Of a stretch of 64,000 nucleotides of DNA, positions 53,228 to 64,000 are shown piece by piece. Under the pieces are notes generated by a model that was not told the DNA's origin, searched no databases, and saw only the letters and a program-made list of their open reading frames with translations. This DNA is from Odontesthes bonariensis (lineage: Eukaryota > Chordata > Actinopteri > Atheriniformes > Atherinopsidae). Position 1 is the first letter of the stretch, and each line of letters opens with the position of its first letter. The position numbers were made by a program, and so were the translations under genes. Location of the stretch: the NCBI RefSeq assembly GCF_027942865.1, contig NC_134524.1, positions 23,365,536-23,429,535 on the forward strand. The letters are read 5' to 3'.

Positions 53228-53996
53228 AGCCCCTTTCACACTGCCGAATAACCCGCGTTTAATTCGCGAATTTAGCGTGTCCGCTGTTGTGTTCACACTG
53301 CCGACTCGGGCTGCCGCGTCAACTCGACTCGCCTTTCGACCCGCGTCGGACCCTAGTCTTTTTGCCGAGCCGAGTTTGATGTGAACGCAATCGACGCGGG
53401 TCGGACGTGGGCGTGACGTGAGGAGTTTAAAAGACAGAATGGACAGCTGATTCAGAACAACAGCGACAGGTGAGGACAAGTATTACTCTGTTTTAGCCTA
53501 CATCAAGTTTGAGACATTTTTGAAGATGACCAACTGGGGAGACAAGGAGGTCCGCGAGCTCCTCAGCCTCCGAGCAGAGGACGTTATTTACCGCCACATT
53601 TCGGGGACGGTGAAAGATGGACCTCTGCTGGAAGGGCTGGCGAGAAAGATGGGAGAGCGCGGTTTCCCACGCAGCAAGACGCACCGTAAAGTAACATCTC
53701 CATGAACTGGATTGCAAAAACGAGTTCTCAAGGTGTCCCGCCATCGTTTGTTTGAAAAATTTGATGCAGACAGGTGTATTTAACCCTACCTCCAACGCAT
53801 GGCTTGTGCCTACGTCATTGTACACGCCCAGCATTTTATGTGTTTCGTGTGACGCTCTGCCACTAGGCAACGCCCCCTGAACTCGCCTTCAGGCGACACG
53901 GGTCACCCTGACACGCCAAGCGTTCACATTGCTCGATGCGGGTCGAAGGTGCAATTTGGACCCGCTAAAGTAGCGGGTCGCAGTGTGAAAGGGGCT
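53228..53996 (+). mobile_element. Harbinger-type element (AGCCCCTTTCACACTGC ends)
   Basis: Exact 17-bp inverted termini AGCCCCTTTCACACTGC / GCAGTGTGAAAGGGGCT, with TCT on both sides (53225-53227 and 53997-53999). The interior is GC-rich with CGACGCGGGTC-like motifs near both ends. It encodes the Myb/SANT-like accessory protein fragment below; no nuclease gene. Confidence 0.85.
53526..53705 (+). CDS. Myb/SANT-like DNA-binding protein fragment (Harbinger accessory)
   Basis: ATG 53526 encodes 59 residues: MTNWGDKEVRELLSLRAEDV, then SGTVKDGPLLEGLARKMGER and GFPRSKTHRK. The tryptophan-led helix and the KDGPLLEGLARKMGERGF block match the MSANTD/Myb-like protein that accompanies Harbinger transposases and helps bring them to DNA. 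The rest of the trihelix and C-terminus are missing. Confidence 0.7.
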   Translation: MTNWGDKEVRELLSLRAEDVIYRHISGTVKDGPLLEGLARKMGERGFPRSKTHRKVTSP

Positions 53997-54335
53997 TCTC
54001 ATTTCCTCCTGAGACGGGAGAAATTCGTATTCACCTCTTTACACCTCCTCCTACAATGACGCAAAAATCGTCATTTTGCATCATTGTAGGAGGAAGTGTA
54101 AGAGGGGTGGATTTCCGTTGAGACTACAAGCGCTAGTTCCCACCCTTCAACACCGCCCATAGGGGGGTTGGACCTAATGCGCTAACAGACCTATCACAGA
54201 TCAGTGCCAGTGCTTTAGACTGGTAGAGAGCTGCAGCTAACTATATATATATATAGCTATAGGTATATATAATTGTCATGAGATCCATACTCCTTACCAG
54301 TTGGTGGTAAGGAGTGTGGATCTCGCTAACGTGGC

Positions 54336-54632
54336 ATGTTCATTGCACAAATAGCTTGCAGTTATGCAAGCTACTGGGGCACGCTAGGCTCAAATGCCAT
54401 CACTCACTTTGTGATCAATGTTTTGTCTAGACAATTCCGTCTAACAGCCTACCGGCACTTTCTTGAGTGGGTCCTGCAAGGAGAGAGATTGGGCAGAGGG
54501 CATCGTGTCGTGCAGGCTATCCGCCAGAACTACCCATCTCCAGACGGCCAGTACTGCGGGCACCTCAGGAGGAGCTATAGTTTCCTTGTTTTATATTCAT
54601 TCAGCAGTTGTATTGTTTGTATAGTTATTTAA
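54336..54632 (+). pseudogene. P2X7 C-terminal-domain-like remnant
   Basis: The frame contains FRLTAYRHFLEWVLQGERLG, GRGHRVV, then QAIRQNYPSPDGQYCGH. This resembles the cysteine-rich intracellular domain of P2X7 receptors (YRQF..WV.GRLG.G.R, then an IPSC-type motif, then IR..YP.PDG.Y.G), a module also seen in many fish mobile-element proteins. The IPSC-like residues are absent. No channel domain is nearby. Assignment is from motif memory. Confidence 0.55.
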
Positions 54633-56255
54633 TTAAATGGTTAAAATGTACGTTGTTGTGGCTCTTTCTTAGTAATGTTTCTCCAACTGTATTCGAGTTA
54701 TTGAACGACCAACATTTCAGAACTGGAACTACCTAGCTACTGTTACCTCAGATGACAAAACGACAGAATTGTGATCATAGCCTACCTATAATTACTATAA
54801 ATTATGAAGCATTACAAGTATGCATTGCATTATAAGTTTGTTGCAAATCACTTACCTCCTTCCAAGTTTATGATGCTATTCTAAACTTTGTTGAAGGCAG
54901 ACAGGAGAGAAGGAGTGACATTTTGTTTTTTAATTCACAAAATAAGAATTGTCATGAACATAAAGACACACAAACAACATTATCCACACTATAAAAAAAA
55001 GAGGTATTCACCCTCTGATTGAGTATACAGTAAGGTGCTCGATGGAAGTGCAAACAGGTAAGGCAGTGACATGATTTCCAGGTAGCGTAGAGTCGGGTGG
55101 AGCTAGTACACTCTCGGGGGAGTGGCCTGCGGATCTTGAGCATTGCAATGCACTATGGGGATTGTTGTCTTTAATCCACAAGCACAAAAAAGTCATTTTC
55201 TGCCTTTTCTCGGTCAAGAAGGCACCAAATTAAAAATTTATGCTACTATTCTACTACATATATGGCCCACATTCAATACATATTCATGTCTCCACTGGTG
55301 GAATGTTCCTTTAAGATGTTTAATTTAAACTCTTGCCTGTTTTGCTCATAAAGTGTAATAGATCTTAGTGTTCCATCTAAAGGGTTAGGAATCTCTTCAT
55401 TTTAGTTTGACAAACTAGGGCCCCCAAACGGCATCTTGCTTAGGGCCCCCACAAAGCTAGAAACGGCCCTGGGCAGGGTTGCAGCATTTCACCTCTTTTA
55501 TTTATTATAGCCACTGAACTACTAGCTATTACTGTTTTAAGTGCAAAAAAATTTTAAATAATTCGCTACAAAGAGACTTAACGCTATTCGGCAGAACCAT
55601 GTTAACCAAGGTTGAATCATTATCCAGATTAATTTATCCAGCATACTCCCTCGCCATCCCACCTAGAATTATAAAAGAAATCAATAGAATAAACTTTCAT
55701 TCCATATGGAAAAATAAGCATCACTACATCAAAAATGGAGATTTGATAAAAGATTATGAGGATGGTGGTTTAAAAGCAATTGATTTGAAATTATGAATGG
55801 AATATTGAAGATCAAATGGCTTCGTTGTTCCTTCAGAAATGATGATGAGATATGGTTCTCGCTACCTTCTCTTGTTTTTAACAAAGTTGGAGGTATTGCT
55901 TTTCTATAAGTACATGATTTTGAAATTTCAAAACTGCCCATAAAACTATCCAAATTTCATCAACAGCTTTTGTTAAATTGTTTAACTGATGTTCAAGCAT
56001 AATTTCAGCCCTCATAATGTACCATTGTGGAATAATCGGGTAATATTGAATGGAAGGAAGTCTATGTTTATGGAAGACTGGATGACTAAACAAATTTGGT
56101 CTGTTAGACACAGAATGGATGATAATGGAAATATAGTTGAATTGAATTATTTTAATGCTAAATATAGCATGAGTTGTTCCAGTGAGACTTATAGGAAAGT
56201 CAAACAGAATATCCCACAAGTCCTTATCCAATCAGTAAAGACTTCGTTATAGGAC

Positions 56256-56849
56256 CAGGTGTTGAAGTCCCTTCATGTTCATGGTAAGTGACAGTGGAGT
56301 GGGATTTGCCATTGCTGATCCCAGAGCGACACATCATCAGTTGTGTGCCCGGGCATCATAGGGTGTTTCGGCCATTTCCTCACAGGACACCCTCTGCCAG
56401 GGTTGGCCCACCACAGGCTGATCAGACCTGGGTGCGTGTTGCACGGTGGCACCACATGCTCACCCGGCAGCCCACGTTGTGTCCCTGCGCTTGAGCCACA
56501 GCCAGTGACTGCTTTGCTCAGCTGCCGCAGACAGTTCTTTCATTGCCCTCCGTTGGGCCTGCCCTCTGATGCCAACTTCCTTCAGCAGCCCCGTGGTACT
56601 TCTGGCCACAAAGCCTCTGCAGCCCACCTCGACAGGCCACACCTTCACGTTCGAGCCCCGCCCCTCTGCTTCAGCTGCTAGGTTGGCATACCACAGCCTC
56701 TTCCGCTCATATGCCTCCCCGATCGCATCCTCCCATGGGACAGTGAGCTCCACAATGAAGACACAGTGGCAGGACTTGTACCATAGGACCAGGTCCGGGC
56801 GCAAGTTCGTTACTGCAATTTCGGGTGGAAAGCTGAGCCTCAGAACAAT
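56256..56849 (-). mobile_element. RLE-type LINE 3' end (R2/R4/Rex6-like)
   Basis: The minus-strand frame 56858-56460 has TNLRPDLVLWYKSCHCVFIV, ELTVPWEDAIGEAYERKRLW, VWPVEVGCRGFVARSTTGLL and RGQAQRRAMKELSAAAEQSS. RPD...VELTVPWE is the catalytic core style of the restriction-like endonuclease found C-terminal in R2, R4 and fish Rex6 LINEs. Only this end is present; Rex6 is a likely but unproven name. Confidence 0.7.
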
Positions 56850-58203
56850 GGGCCTCATGCAAGAACATTTTCGTATTTTTATTCTAAATTTCTCTCACTT
56901 TTTTCGTAAGAAGGTCTCGTACGAACACGCCACGTCAGATTCAACAAGCGCTCTTAACTTCGGAAAAAGTGTGTAAACGATCTGTGTAAATGATGAATCA
57001 CACCTGTGCGTATCTATGTGCACTTGCACGAGGATAGTATATTTGCATACCCCACGCCCCAAATTATACCATATAAGGTTGTGCTTCCTTTCTCCTGTGC
57101 CAGGAAGTGTTGAGTGTTGAGTCATGAGAATTGACATCAAGGCGCAAAAAGAACAACTTTACGGGCTCTGAGTTTGAAGTTCTGCTTCCAGAGATCCAAA
57201 AAGGAAAATCTGTCATTTTTAGCAGTGTCAGCAGTGGAATTACGGGACCCACTAAAGCGAAGAAATGGGAAGCAATTAGGAGTGCTGTTAATACCATGTC
57301 ACCGAAATAAAAAAAATAAATGGTTTGATATGAAAATGGCTTAAAAAAAACGTCTCGCCATGGCCAGGCGCTCGATGACTGCGACTAAAGCCGTGCAATC
57401 AGTTGTTGCCTCATCATGATGGCACTTTGATGGGGTGGTCCATGAGGGGGGTCTTGTGGCACCACAGCTTCTTGTCTGCCTGGGCTGCTTCAGATGGAGA
57501 CCCTAGACAGCGGTGAATGGGAATCTGATGTACCATAGGTGATAAACTGATGAGAGCTTTGATGACCAAGGGGAGCGCACGATTCACCGAGGACTGTCTG
57601 GGACACCCCCGATCTGTCTCCAATCTTGCTCTGAAAGGTTCCAGTTGCCAAAAATCCAAGGGTGGACCTGGACGTGTGGTGGAATTGGGTTTGATCGGCG
57701 TGTTTTTCTCTGGAGTTGTGGCTCTAGCAAGCTGCATATTAGCAGCAGCACAGTCCTTGGCAATCTTAATCGCGATTTCAGCCATTCGTCTGTCTCCACA
57801 CGGTCTGTTCCAAGAGCCTGACGCACTAAGGTATCCAAAAGCAAGACAGCCGCTGCGCTTCCCGTTACAGATTCAAATGAACCTTCAATTAGTGCACAAT
57901 TTAATCCAATTTAAGTCAAACAAAATAATGTCAGCATAATTATGGGGTATAATGTATATTTATTTATGTTTTCTTCAAAGTAATTAAATATACAAGCCAT
58001 TAGTCAAGCAAACTTGATTGGAATAACAGCGGACTATTTTACGAAACTCCTACGACAGGTCTGGATCACTCGTAAATTCTGTTCGTACCTGAAAGAAAAC
58101 GTAAAATACGAAAAGATTGGTGAATGCGCAAATTCTCTTAAATCACTCGTACGGACTATTTAAGAACAAATCTGTGCGTACGAACGGTTCTTGCATGAGG
58201 CCC
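56850..58203. mobile_element. Harbinger element (GGGCCTCATGCAAGAAC ends)
   Basis: Exact inverted 17-bp termini GGGCCTCATGCAAGAAC / GTTCTTGCATGAGGCCC with AAT on both sides (56847-56849 and 58204-58206). A plus-strand Myb/SANT-like remnant (about 57124-57310) and a minus-strand transposase remnant (57844-57414) are divergently arranged, as in autonomous Harbingers. Confidence 0.88.
57414..57844 (-). pseudogene. HARBI1-like transposase N-terminal remnant
   Basis: Minus-strand frames give LRLPRTVLLLICSLLEPQLQ, RRSNPIPPHVQV, then in shifted frames NWNLSEQDWRQIGGV and NRALPLVIKALISLSPMVH. These correspond to the leader and helix-turn-helix region of HARBI1-type transposases. At least two frameshifts; the DDE region is absent. 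Confidence 0.7.
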
Positions 58204-59003
58204 AATATCTTGAACATTCCAACTCCAAGTTTACATCAAATAAAGTTAGATGATTTGGACCTAGTAAGTGAAAAATGTAACAATACATTTTTAAGACAGT
58301 ATTCAGTAAACACCTTATATCCAGGTATAGCAAGAAGCTCATTCATTCTTAGGGATTATAACAAATGTCAAAAATCAACTGTTGGTACTTAAAATTCCCC
58401 CAAAATGTAAAGAAGTTCATTTAAAAAATATAAACAACATCTATCCCTAAAATGATTTTTTAAAAAGAAGATTTCAATTTGTTGTAGAAAACTGTTGTAA
58501 TTGCAAAACAAAGTTCCATAAACACGGATTTCTGTTTTTTTTTCAAAACATCCAAGTAGGCGTATTCCTCAAAGATAAAAAAAACAGAGTTCTTGATAAA
58601 TAACCTCATCATCATCACTAAATATTATATTCACAAGTGTCGATATGCCAAATCCGCACCTTCATGGCTTACATTAAAAAATGATATATCCTTGTTACAA
58701 AAATGTCTGAAACATATAAATAATCCCCATGCAGATACATTATACACACTCATAGAAAATATGAACCTGTCCTAACCCCCCTGTAACTGTTCAGAATGGA
58801 CTTACCTTTTCTTTTCTCCTCGTTTTTTAATTATTTTTTATTGTTTTTTTTTTATCTTGTGCATTTAAGATCCTTCAATTTTATTTTCTATATGTGGAGG
58901 TGTGAATATGTGAAGTTAAAAAAAAACTGTTTGAGTATGTCATTGTTTTGTCTATGTGACATGTTTGAATAAAAAAATAAATAAAAAAAAACCTCCACCG
59001 GTT

Positions 59004-60300
59004 GAGAGGTTTCTCATCCAGAGCTAAATACAGAGTTGCGACACGCTTTGATGTCGCTGCAAGGGCTGCCACGTGGCCCATGTGAGCCTCCGGAGCTCCA
59101 GACGTCACAGCGCTGTCAGTCAGCTTGAACGGGTCTTATCGGGACGGAGCACAAAAAACTACAACTTTAACTTTTACCATGCAATTTGCGGTAAATATTG
59201 ACCCACAAAGTGCATTGATCACTTCACTGAGGATGTATTTTATCAATGTTTTTCTTCTTTGGAGCGGCAGAGACACATTTATCAGCGTTTTAAATGGTAG
59301 AGGGTGCCCCTACCTCGTCCTCCTTCATACTGAATCATGCCAGCGGTCCTGCTTACCTTCAGATCTACATTCTCCAACAGAGCATGATATCACTGTCTGT
59401 TCCTCCTGTTGTCCCAAACACTCCATCTGTAGAAGATGTCCTTCAGTCTGTCTGTTTTCTCTGGTGTCAGATGGAAAATGAGCTGAATGGCAAAGCTGGG
59501 CTGAATAACTGATTTTAAAGAAGCTTTAAATGACTTGGAGGGAAATATGTGGCTGTAGATGCTTTGACTGATGAGCCGGGATGAGTTCTTCTTTTCTGTA
59601 GAAGACCTAATTATTCTGTATTTCTCATGTGAACCATGAAGCAACTCTGCTGGAGTTGGGTTAGATGGTCATGTTGATCATTTCCATCAATCACCAGTGA
59701 GTGGGATCAGGTGTGAATCACTGAAAACTCAGTTTCAGGAACACAACTCTTTGTCATTCTTAGTCTCCTCCATAAAAGTAGATTTTTCCATCTTCAGCTT
59801 CTTGGTAGTCCCCAGAACAACCATCTTCCACCATGTCCCTCCCTCTGACTTTATCACCCGCAGCCATGTTAGTAAGATGGAAATGTCTCTTCTACCAGAA
59901 CATCATCTGCTTCTTAGATAAAACTGCATCTCACAGATTCCACTTATTCAGCTCCTCTTAGTCACAGCACCCTCTGCTGGATTGTAGCGGAACTACAGCA
60001 GACTGACATTTATTGGAATCTTAGCAGTGTGGCGTGAGGACAGGATGGTGGAACTACATATTTATTGTTCTCACTGTTTTCCCCAGAGATTCTTAGTGGG
60101 AGACCTATGACACCAACTTAAGCTGAAGCCTCTTGGTCTCATCCTGTTCCCTCGTTGTTCCCAAGATACTTTCATCAGTCAAATTAACCTTCAGTTAGTG
60201 CATCATTTAAGTCCAACAGAATCATGTCAGCATCACTATGGGGTATCATGGATATATTTATTTATCATATCTTCAAAGTAATTAAATATAAACTCCATTA
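59004..60300. other. No gene recognised; Harbinger scrap at the end
   Basis: No domain is seen in either strand of 59004-60170. About 60180-60300 is a diverged copy of 57878-57995 from the Harbinger element (shared CCTTCARTTAGTGCA and TTCAAAGTAATTAAATATA). Confidence 0.5.
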
Positions 60301-60301
60301 G

Positions 60302-60360
<59 letters not shown>
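60302..60360. repeat. (ATCT)n microsatellite
   Basis: About 14 perfect tetranucleotide units. Confidence 0.97.
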
Positions 60361-60855
60361 ATGAATATATAGATTTTAATTTCTTCTGAGATATATGTGG
60401 ATATATATAATTTTTTCTGATATATAGTTTATGTAAATGGTGTTTTATCTTATATGTATAATGTATTATTTCTTCATTTTTCAACTTAATCATACACAGA
60501 ATAACATGTTGATTATGTTGATATTTCTACAGTCAGCTCAACACTACAGATATCTGTACAATGTTTTGTATGCCATGCTTTTTGTACATTTACATAGAAC
60601 AATACATTTTACTGAAAAAAACCCCCCTCTTAAACCGGTCACATGGTATGGCCGGTTCGAAAGGCCTCTGACGTCACCACATAGTCATCGACACGCGCCT
60701 CAGTACGAGCTTCACAAAATACATCCGAAGTTACTGGACACGCGCTTCAGAGTCAAGACCCTGTTGGAAACATCACTACAGACAAATACGCACATTGAGA
60801 AACGGCCCATTACCCGACACACACTGCGAAGCCTCGGCTCATCTCGGCTCATCTC

Positions 60856-61853
60856 GGAACATCTGGTAGCATAGCAACAGAAAGCTGCATGCAGGTGAGT
60901 CCAGAAAAGAATGAATTTAGCGGTCAGACGTTAGCAGAAATGTCTTCAAAGTGCTCTGTGTCATTGGTTTGATTCCTGCTGCTGGACACGGGCAGTCAGA
61001 ACATGCAGCAGAGAGTAAAAAGTTCAGATAACCTGGCTGCTATTCACAGTTAGCCCGGAATGCTAATGCTAAAGCTAATGCTAACCGTTAAAGCGCTAAA
61101 CCATCCCAGAAACACAACATCAGCTATAGATTTCAATAAGCCGGCCAGATGGCCAAATAAAATGGAGCTTTATCCTTTTAGCTGAGTGTGAAACATACTT
61201 CTGGGCCCCTTTCTTCCTCTTTTCTAACCTTTTGGGGCACTTTTTGACCATCCTGTCACATTATAGCTGCAGTTTTCTTAACTTCTTTCTGTAGTTTTGC
61301 TGAAATCTTTTGTGATTTAAAAAGTTTGATGATCAATGTCAAATGTAGAATGGTTCTTTCTAGACTTATCTGAGCATCATTTGGCTTTTTGATAGAAGTG
61401 TGCAGCCAAAACATGTGATTTGATGTGTTTAACGTACACAATATGCCATATTTCATGATTAGATCTTAAAATGGGACTTAATTATGCTCAATATAAATCC
61501 TTTAATGACATGAAGAGTTTAAGTTGTGTGAAGAGGAGTCATAGCATTATTATAAAGACTTGTGGGTGATCCAGGAAAGTATCACAGGAGCAGTAGAAAT
61601 CCAGTTCTCCTCAGTATCAGTGTGAGATTTCTCAGATTTACACTCAGAAGCCCATTAAAAGACAGTCTGACTGTCCTCTTCAGAAGTGTCTCATGAAAGC
61701 TTCATTATTCACTTTCCTTTACATCTCCAATATTTTCTGTTATCCACGAATCAACAAGGACTGAGCACATGATAAAAAGGTTCTGGAAATGAGAACAGGT
61801 TTAGAAACGGAGAGAATCTGAACCTCAGTCTTTGGGATGATATATTGACTCCC
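60856..61853 (-). repeat. Arm B' of the second inverted duplication (partner 47688-48927)
   Basis: Reverse-complement match to arm B without the TTAA MITE. It carries about 300 bp (roughly 61085-61385) not present in B, so each arm has its own insertions. Confidence 0.88.
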
Positions 61854-61904
61854 ACATTATTCCAAAGTTTTACTGATTCCTAAAAAGGCATCTGGTGCTT
61901 AAAC

Positions 61905-62310
61905 ATCTTGAAAACCCTGCAGGTTATGCCAGACTTCTTTTTGTTGATTTTAGTTCCGCTTTTAATCTTATTCAGCCACATTCTTCTAGAAAAATTAACT
62001 CAGCTTAATGTTAACCCGTTTTTAATTAGGTGGTATTATTCTTTTTTCTCAAATAGGCCACAACAGGTCAAGTTCAATTCTATCTGTCTGATATAACCTC
62101 CTGCAGTATTGGCGCGCCCCAAGGTTGCGTCAGCTCACCATTTTTGTTTACGCTATACACTAACGACTGTGTCAGTTCTGGGCCAAATCAATACATTGTC
62201 AAATTCTTAGATGGTACTGTTATTCTTAGCCTGCTCACTAAACATGATGATTTGAACATTCACCAAACAGCAATAGATACGTTTGTTAATTGGTGTGATT
62301 AACACTTCTG
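61905..62310 (+). pseudogene. LINE reverse transcriptase fragment with broken catalytic box
   Basis: Plus-strand pieces read YARLLFVDFSSAFNLIQPHI, LTQLNVNPFLIRWYYSFFSN, SIGAPQGCVSSPFLFTLYTN and YIVKFLDGTVILSLL, i.e. motifs of the Rex1/L2-like reverse transcriptase. The catalytic ADDT is replaced by LDGT, and there are frame changes near 62090. Inactive. Confidence 0.8.
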
Positions 62311-62411
62311 ACATATTAACTAAAAAAAAACCAGTAGAGATGGTGTTCGATCCTAAATCCCTCTGTGGCCAGGGTACAGTGGCTGTACATGGCCAGGCTA
62401 TTGACCAGGGG

Positions 62412-63000
62412 CCTCATGTACAAAGACTTCCTTGGATTTCCTCCTGAAACTTGGCGTACGCTCAAACCCAAATGCCCTCCAACGTCGGATGTATGAATCT
62501 GTGCGCATGCATTAATCCAAGCACATTTCGTTTGTACATCCCAATCAACGTGGAATTGAGCGCACATGTCGGAGCACCCGACTCCTCCCTGTCCACGCCC
62601 CTACTTAAATACGCAAATCATATTTAAATGAGCCCTGCACCTGCGATTCCCCTCTGTGTACGGTCAGAAAAAAAAAAAAAAAAAAAAGAATGAATAAGAC
62701 GGGAAAAAAGAAGAACTTCACGGAAAGCGAGATGTCGGTGCTACTTTCTGAAGTGAAGGCCCAAAAAATGTGTTCTTTGACACGCTGTCCTCCGGCATAA
62801 GTAACAAACGCAAGAGGAGTGGGTGGGAGAGCCTGTGCGAGGCTGTCAATGTTGTGGGGTCTGAGAAGCCTCACAAGCAGAGGTGAAGAAGAAGTGGTCC
62901 AACATTGTAAGTGCCAGTATTAATATAAGACTAATGGTATCAGAAATGTGTGTTTCCACTAGGCGCCTCTAGGTGGCAGTAGTCATTTAGATTTGGTGAA
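62412..63000 (+). mobile_element. Harbinger-like remnant with Myb/SANT-like leader
   Basis: Begins with a GGGGCCTCATGTACAAAG terminus similar to that at 56850. After an A-rich run (about 62668-62687), ATG 62690 encodes MNKTGKKKNFTESEMSVLLS and EVKA. A frameshift follows, then SSGISNKRKRSGWESLCEAV, a Myb/SANT-like domain. I could not find the right terminus, so the extent is uncertain. Confidence 0.6.
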
Positions 63001-63930
63001 TTACTGTGTGTTTGAAGGTCTTTAATAACAGGCACGTTCAGGAGACAAGATACGCGGTTTTCGGTCATGGAGCCTCACCTATTCTGACCGCAGTTTTAGG
63101 ACTTAAGAATAAGCAACATGAAGATAAGAAAATAGTTTTCAGTTTATAAGCATTTGGATCGTTTTGTTCAGTTTTGTTGTGCCTTCTTGAAGAAATAAAT
63201 CTTTTGGTTTGGAAACCTAAAACGCGAGTTTGGAATGTGACTCAACACCGACCGTGTGGATCTACAAACATTAAGGTGGATGTGAAGCGGAGACTGGCTG
63301 CCCACCGCTGCAGTGTGGCCAAAACAGGCGGGTGGGTGGGGGGGTGACCGACTCTGTTTGAACAGAGAGTCGGGGCAACAATGGGTGACACTGCTCTCTC
63401 TGGGGTGGTGGGAGCACATGTGGGTGACTCTGATTACCCCCAAGCTAAATACCGATGTTTTTGTGTAACTCACAACAACGTGTTCATACAGTAACGTGCA
63501 GAAGTGCGCCGGAGAAAAGGTGAGGCTGATTAAGACATTTCACACTTTACGCACGGGGTTATTAACATTTGCCCACAGAAACGATCAGGGGCTTGTTAGA
63601 AAGATCTTAAACTGAAGTTTAACCAGCAAAAAACAGCAAGAAACTAACTTTAACCACCGACTAATATATATAATATAATAATGATGCTGTGAAGACGGGA
63701 TAGAAACTGGGGGCGCACATACTCAATACGGGGAATAATATTAGGACAATTACAAGAATGAAGTTACTCACCAAGAAGCCAACCATCACACACAGTGCCA
63801 CCCTGTAAGTCTGTTCCCAACGATGCTGTTACTCAGAATGTATGAATCGTGCGTTGAACCAGGGCACCTCGCCACAATGTTGGTTAATTGCATTTACGCA
63901 TCACATATGATCTGATGAAAATATGTATGA
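63000..63930. other. No gene recognised
   Basis: Possibly the continuation of the Harbinger-like element; no domain-bearing frame. Confidence 0.4.
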
Positions 63931-64000
63931 GAATGCTCCGGTTGCTATAGGAACCCCAGTCTGCACATCACCTGTGGAATGCTCCGGTTGCTATAGGAAC
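63931..64000. repeat. Tandem repeat at window edge, 46-bp period
   Basis: GAATGCTCCGGTTGCTATAG begins at 63931 and again at 63977 and runs to the last base; a longer array may continue outside. Confidence 0.85.

Larger units (their letters stand above)
53143..55314 (+). mobile_element. TTAA-bounded element with P2X7-tail-like peptide
   Basis: Left TTAAAGGGACACTCCACC, right (reverse complement) TTAAAGGAACATTCCACC, both at TTAA. It contains a Harbinger insertion (53228-53996), an imperfect inverted stretch with ATGACGCAAAAATCGTCATT (about 54056), TA repeats, and a coding remnant at 54336-54632. Confidence 0.8.
49682..55471 (+). mobile_element. Large hAT element inside the L1 reverse transcriptase
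   Basis: Starts CAGGCCCGCCGCTCC, ends GAAACGGCCCTG, with GGGGGCCCCCA-type subterminal motifs at both sides. Target duplication is GGCAGTGT (49674-49681) versus GGCAGGGT (55472-55479), 7 of 8 matching. The L1 frame resumes exactly after it (LRQ|GCSISPLLF). A short first exon of a hAT gene lies at 50018-50100. The rest is consumed by nested elements (50785-52533, 53143-55314) and a LINE tail. Confidence 0.8.
49624..58990 (+). mobile_element. 5'-truncated L1 LINE, heavily interrupted
   Basis: Flanked by a perfect 13-bp duplication ACCTCCACCGGTT (49611-49623 and 58991-59003), with an A-rich tail (AATAAAAAAATAAATAAAAA) just before the right copy. L1 sequence remains in three blocks. 49624-49681 is the end of reverse transcriptase (RVERGLRQ). 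55472-56255 carries CSISPLLFIIATELLAITV, the YPAYSLAIPPRIIKEINRIN block and FMEDWMTKQIWSVRHRMDD. 58204-58990 carries IKLDDLDLVSEKCNNTFLRQ and LIIITKYYIHKCRYAKSAPS. The blocks are separated by a 5.8-kb hAT and by a Rex6-like plus Harbinger pair. Many stops; dead. Confidence 0.85.

Noticed and set aside
59390..59644. 84-codon minus-strand frame (LKDIFYRWSVWDNRRNRQ region)
   Set aside because: No family recognised, and no splice or repeat context to support it.

Overview
This window is vertebrate, almost certainly teleost, genomic DNA. It is accessory, transposon-saturated chromosome and not a compact genome: there are no operons, no CRISPR arrays and no recognisable tRNA or rRNA genes. The teleost assignment rests on element families (a full-length Rex3-type RTE retrotransposon, L1/Tx1-like LINEs, several hAT groups, Tc1 of the IR/DR type, Harbinger and TTAA-targeting elements), on a fish-type Fc-receptor-like immunoglobulin gene remnant, and on C2H2 zinc-finger genes without KRAB or SCAN. 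A percomorph or cichlid-like fish is my guess; the sequence alone does not fix the species.

Host genes. Two related C2H2 zinc-finger (ZNF) loci lie in inverted orientation. The right copy (minus strand) joins an exon made of a 12-bp coding minisatellite (46077-46439) to a 20-finger exon (41232-42938); both are open and phase-compatible. The left copy (plus strand: 2126-2547 and 7882-8420, six fingers) carries a frameshift in each exon and is a pseudogene. A degenerate Fc-receptor-like gene (two Ig exons, a membrane exon and an exon with a V-x-Y-x-x-V motif; 19802-20806, minus) lies beside a recent L1 insertion.

Layout. 1-0.5 kb: end of a BED-finger hAT. 2-11.4 kb: ZNF arm A, interrupted by a BEL/Pao gag remnant, a LINE, a hAT derivative and a Tc1 element. 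11.7-12.4 kb: Harbinger-like element. 14.1-19.5 kb: L1 with two long open frames and perfect target-site duplications (TSDs). 19.8-20.8 kb: FcR-like remnant. 21.5-24.9 kb: two hAT elements. 24.95-30.1 kb: hAT containing an intact Rex3. 31-33.6 kb: another hAT remnant. 35.9-39.9 kb: TTAA element containing a Rex3 scrap and a hAT. 40.7-46.6 kb: ZNF arm A'. 46.6-49 kb: TTAA elements and arm B of a second inverted duplication (partner at 60.9-61.9 kb). 49.6-59.0 kb: a 5'-truncated L1 that contains a hAT, which contains further elements, nested up to four deep. 61.9-64 kb: LINE reverse transcriptase remnant, Harbinger-like Myb/SANT remnant and an end repeat.

Most insertion boundaries were placed from terminal inverted repeats plus TSDs read directly. 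In three cases the paralogous arm in the same window preserves the uninterrupted site, which confirms the boundary to the base. I see no wholly new molecular machine. The most unusual items are the coding-minisatellite ZNF gene pair, the L1 whose ORF1 ATG lies in the target-site duplication, the intact Rex3, and a 41-bp flank duplication at a hAT end.
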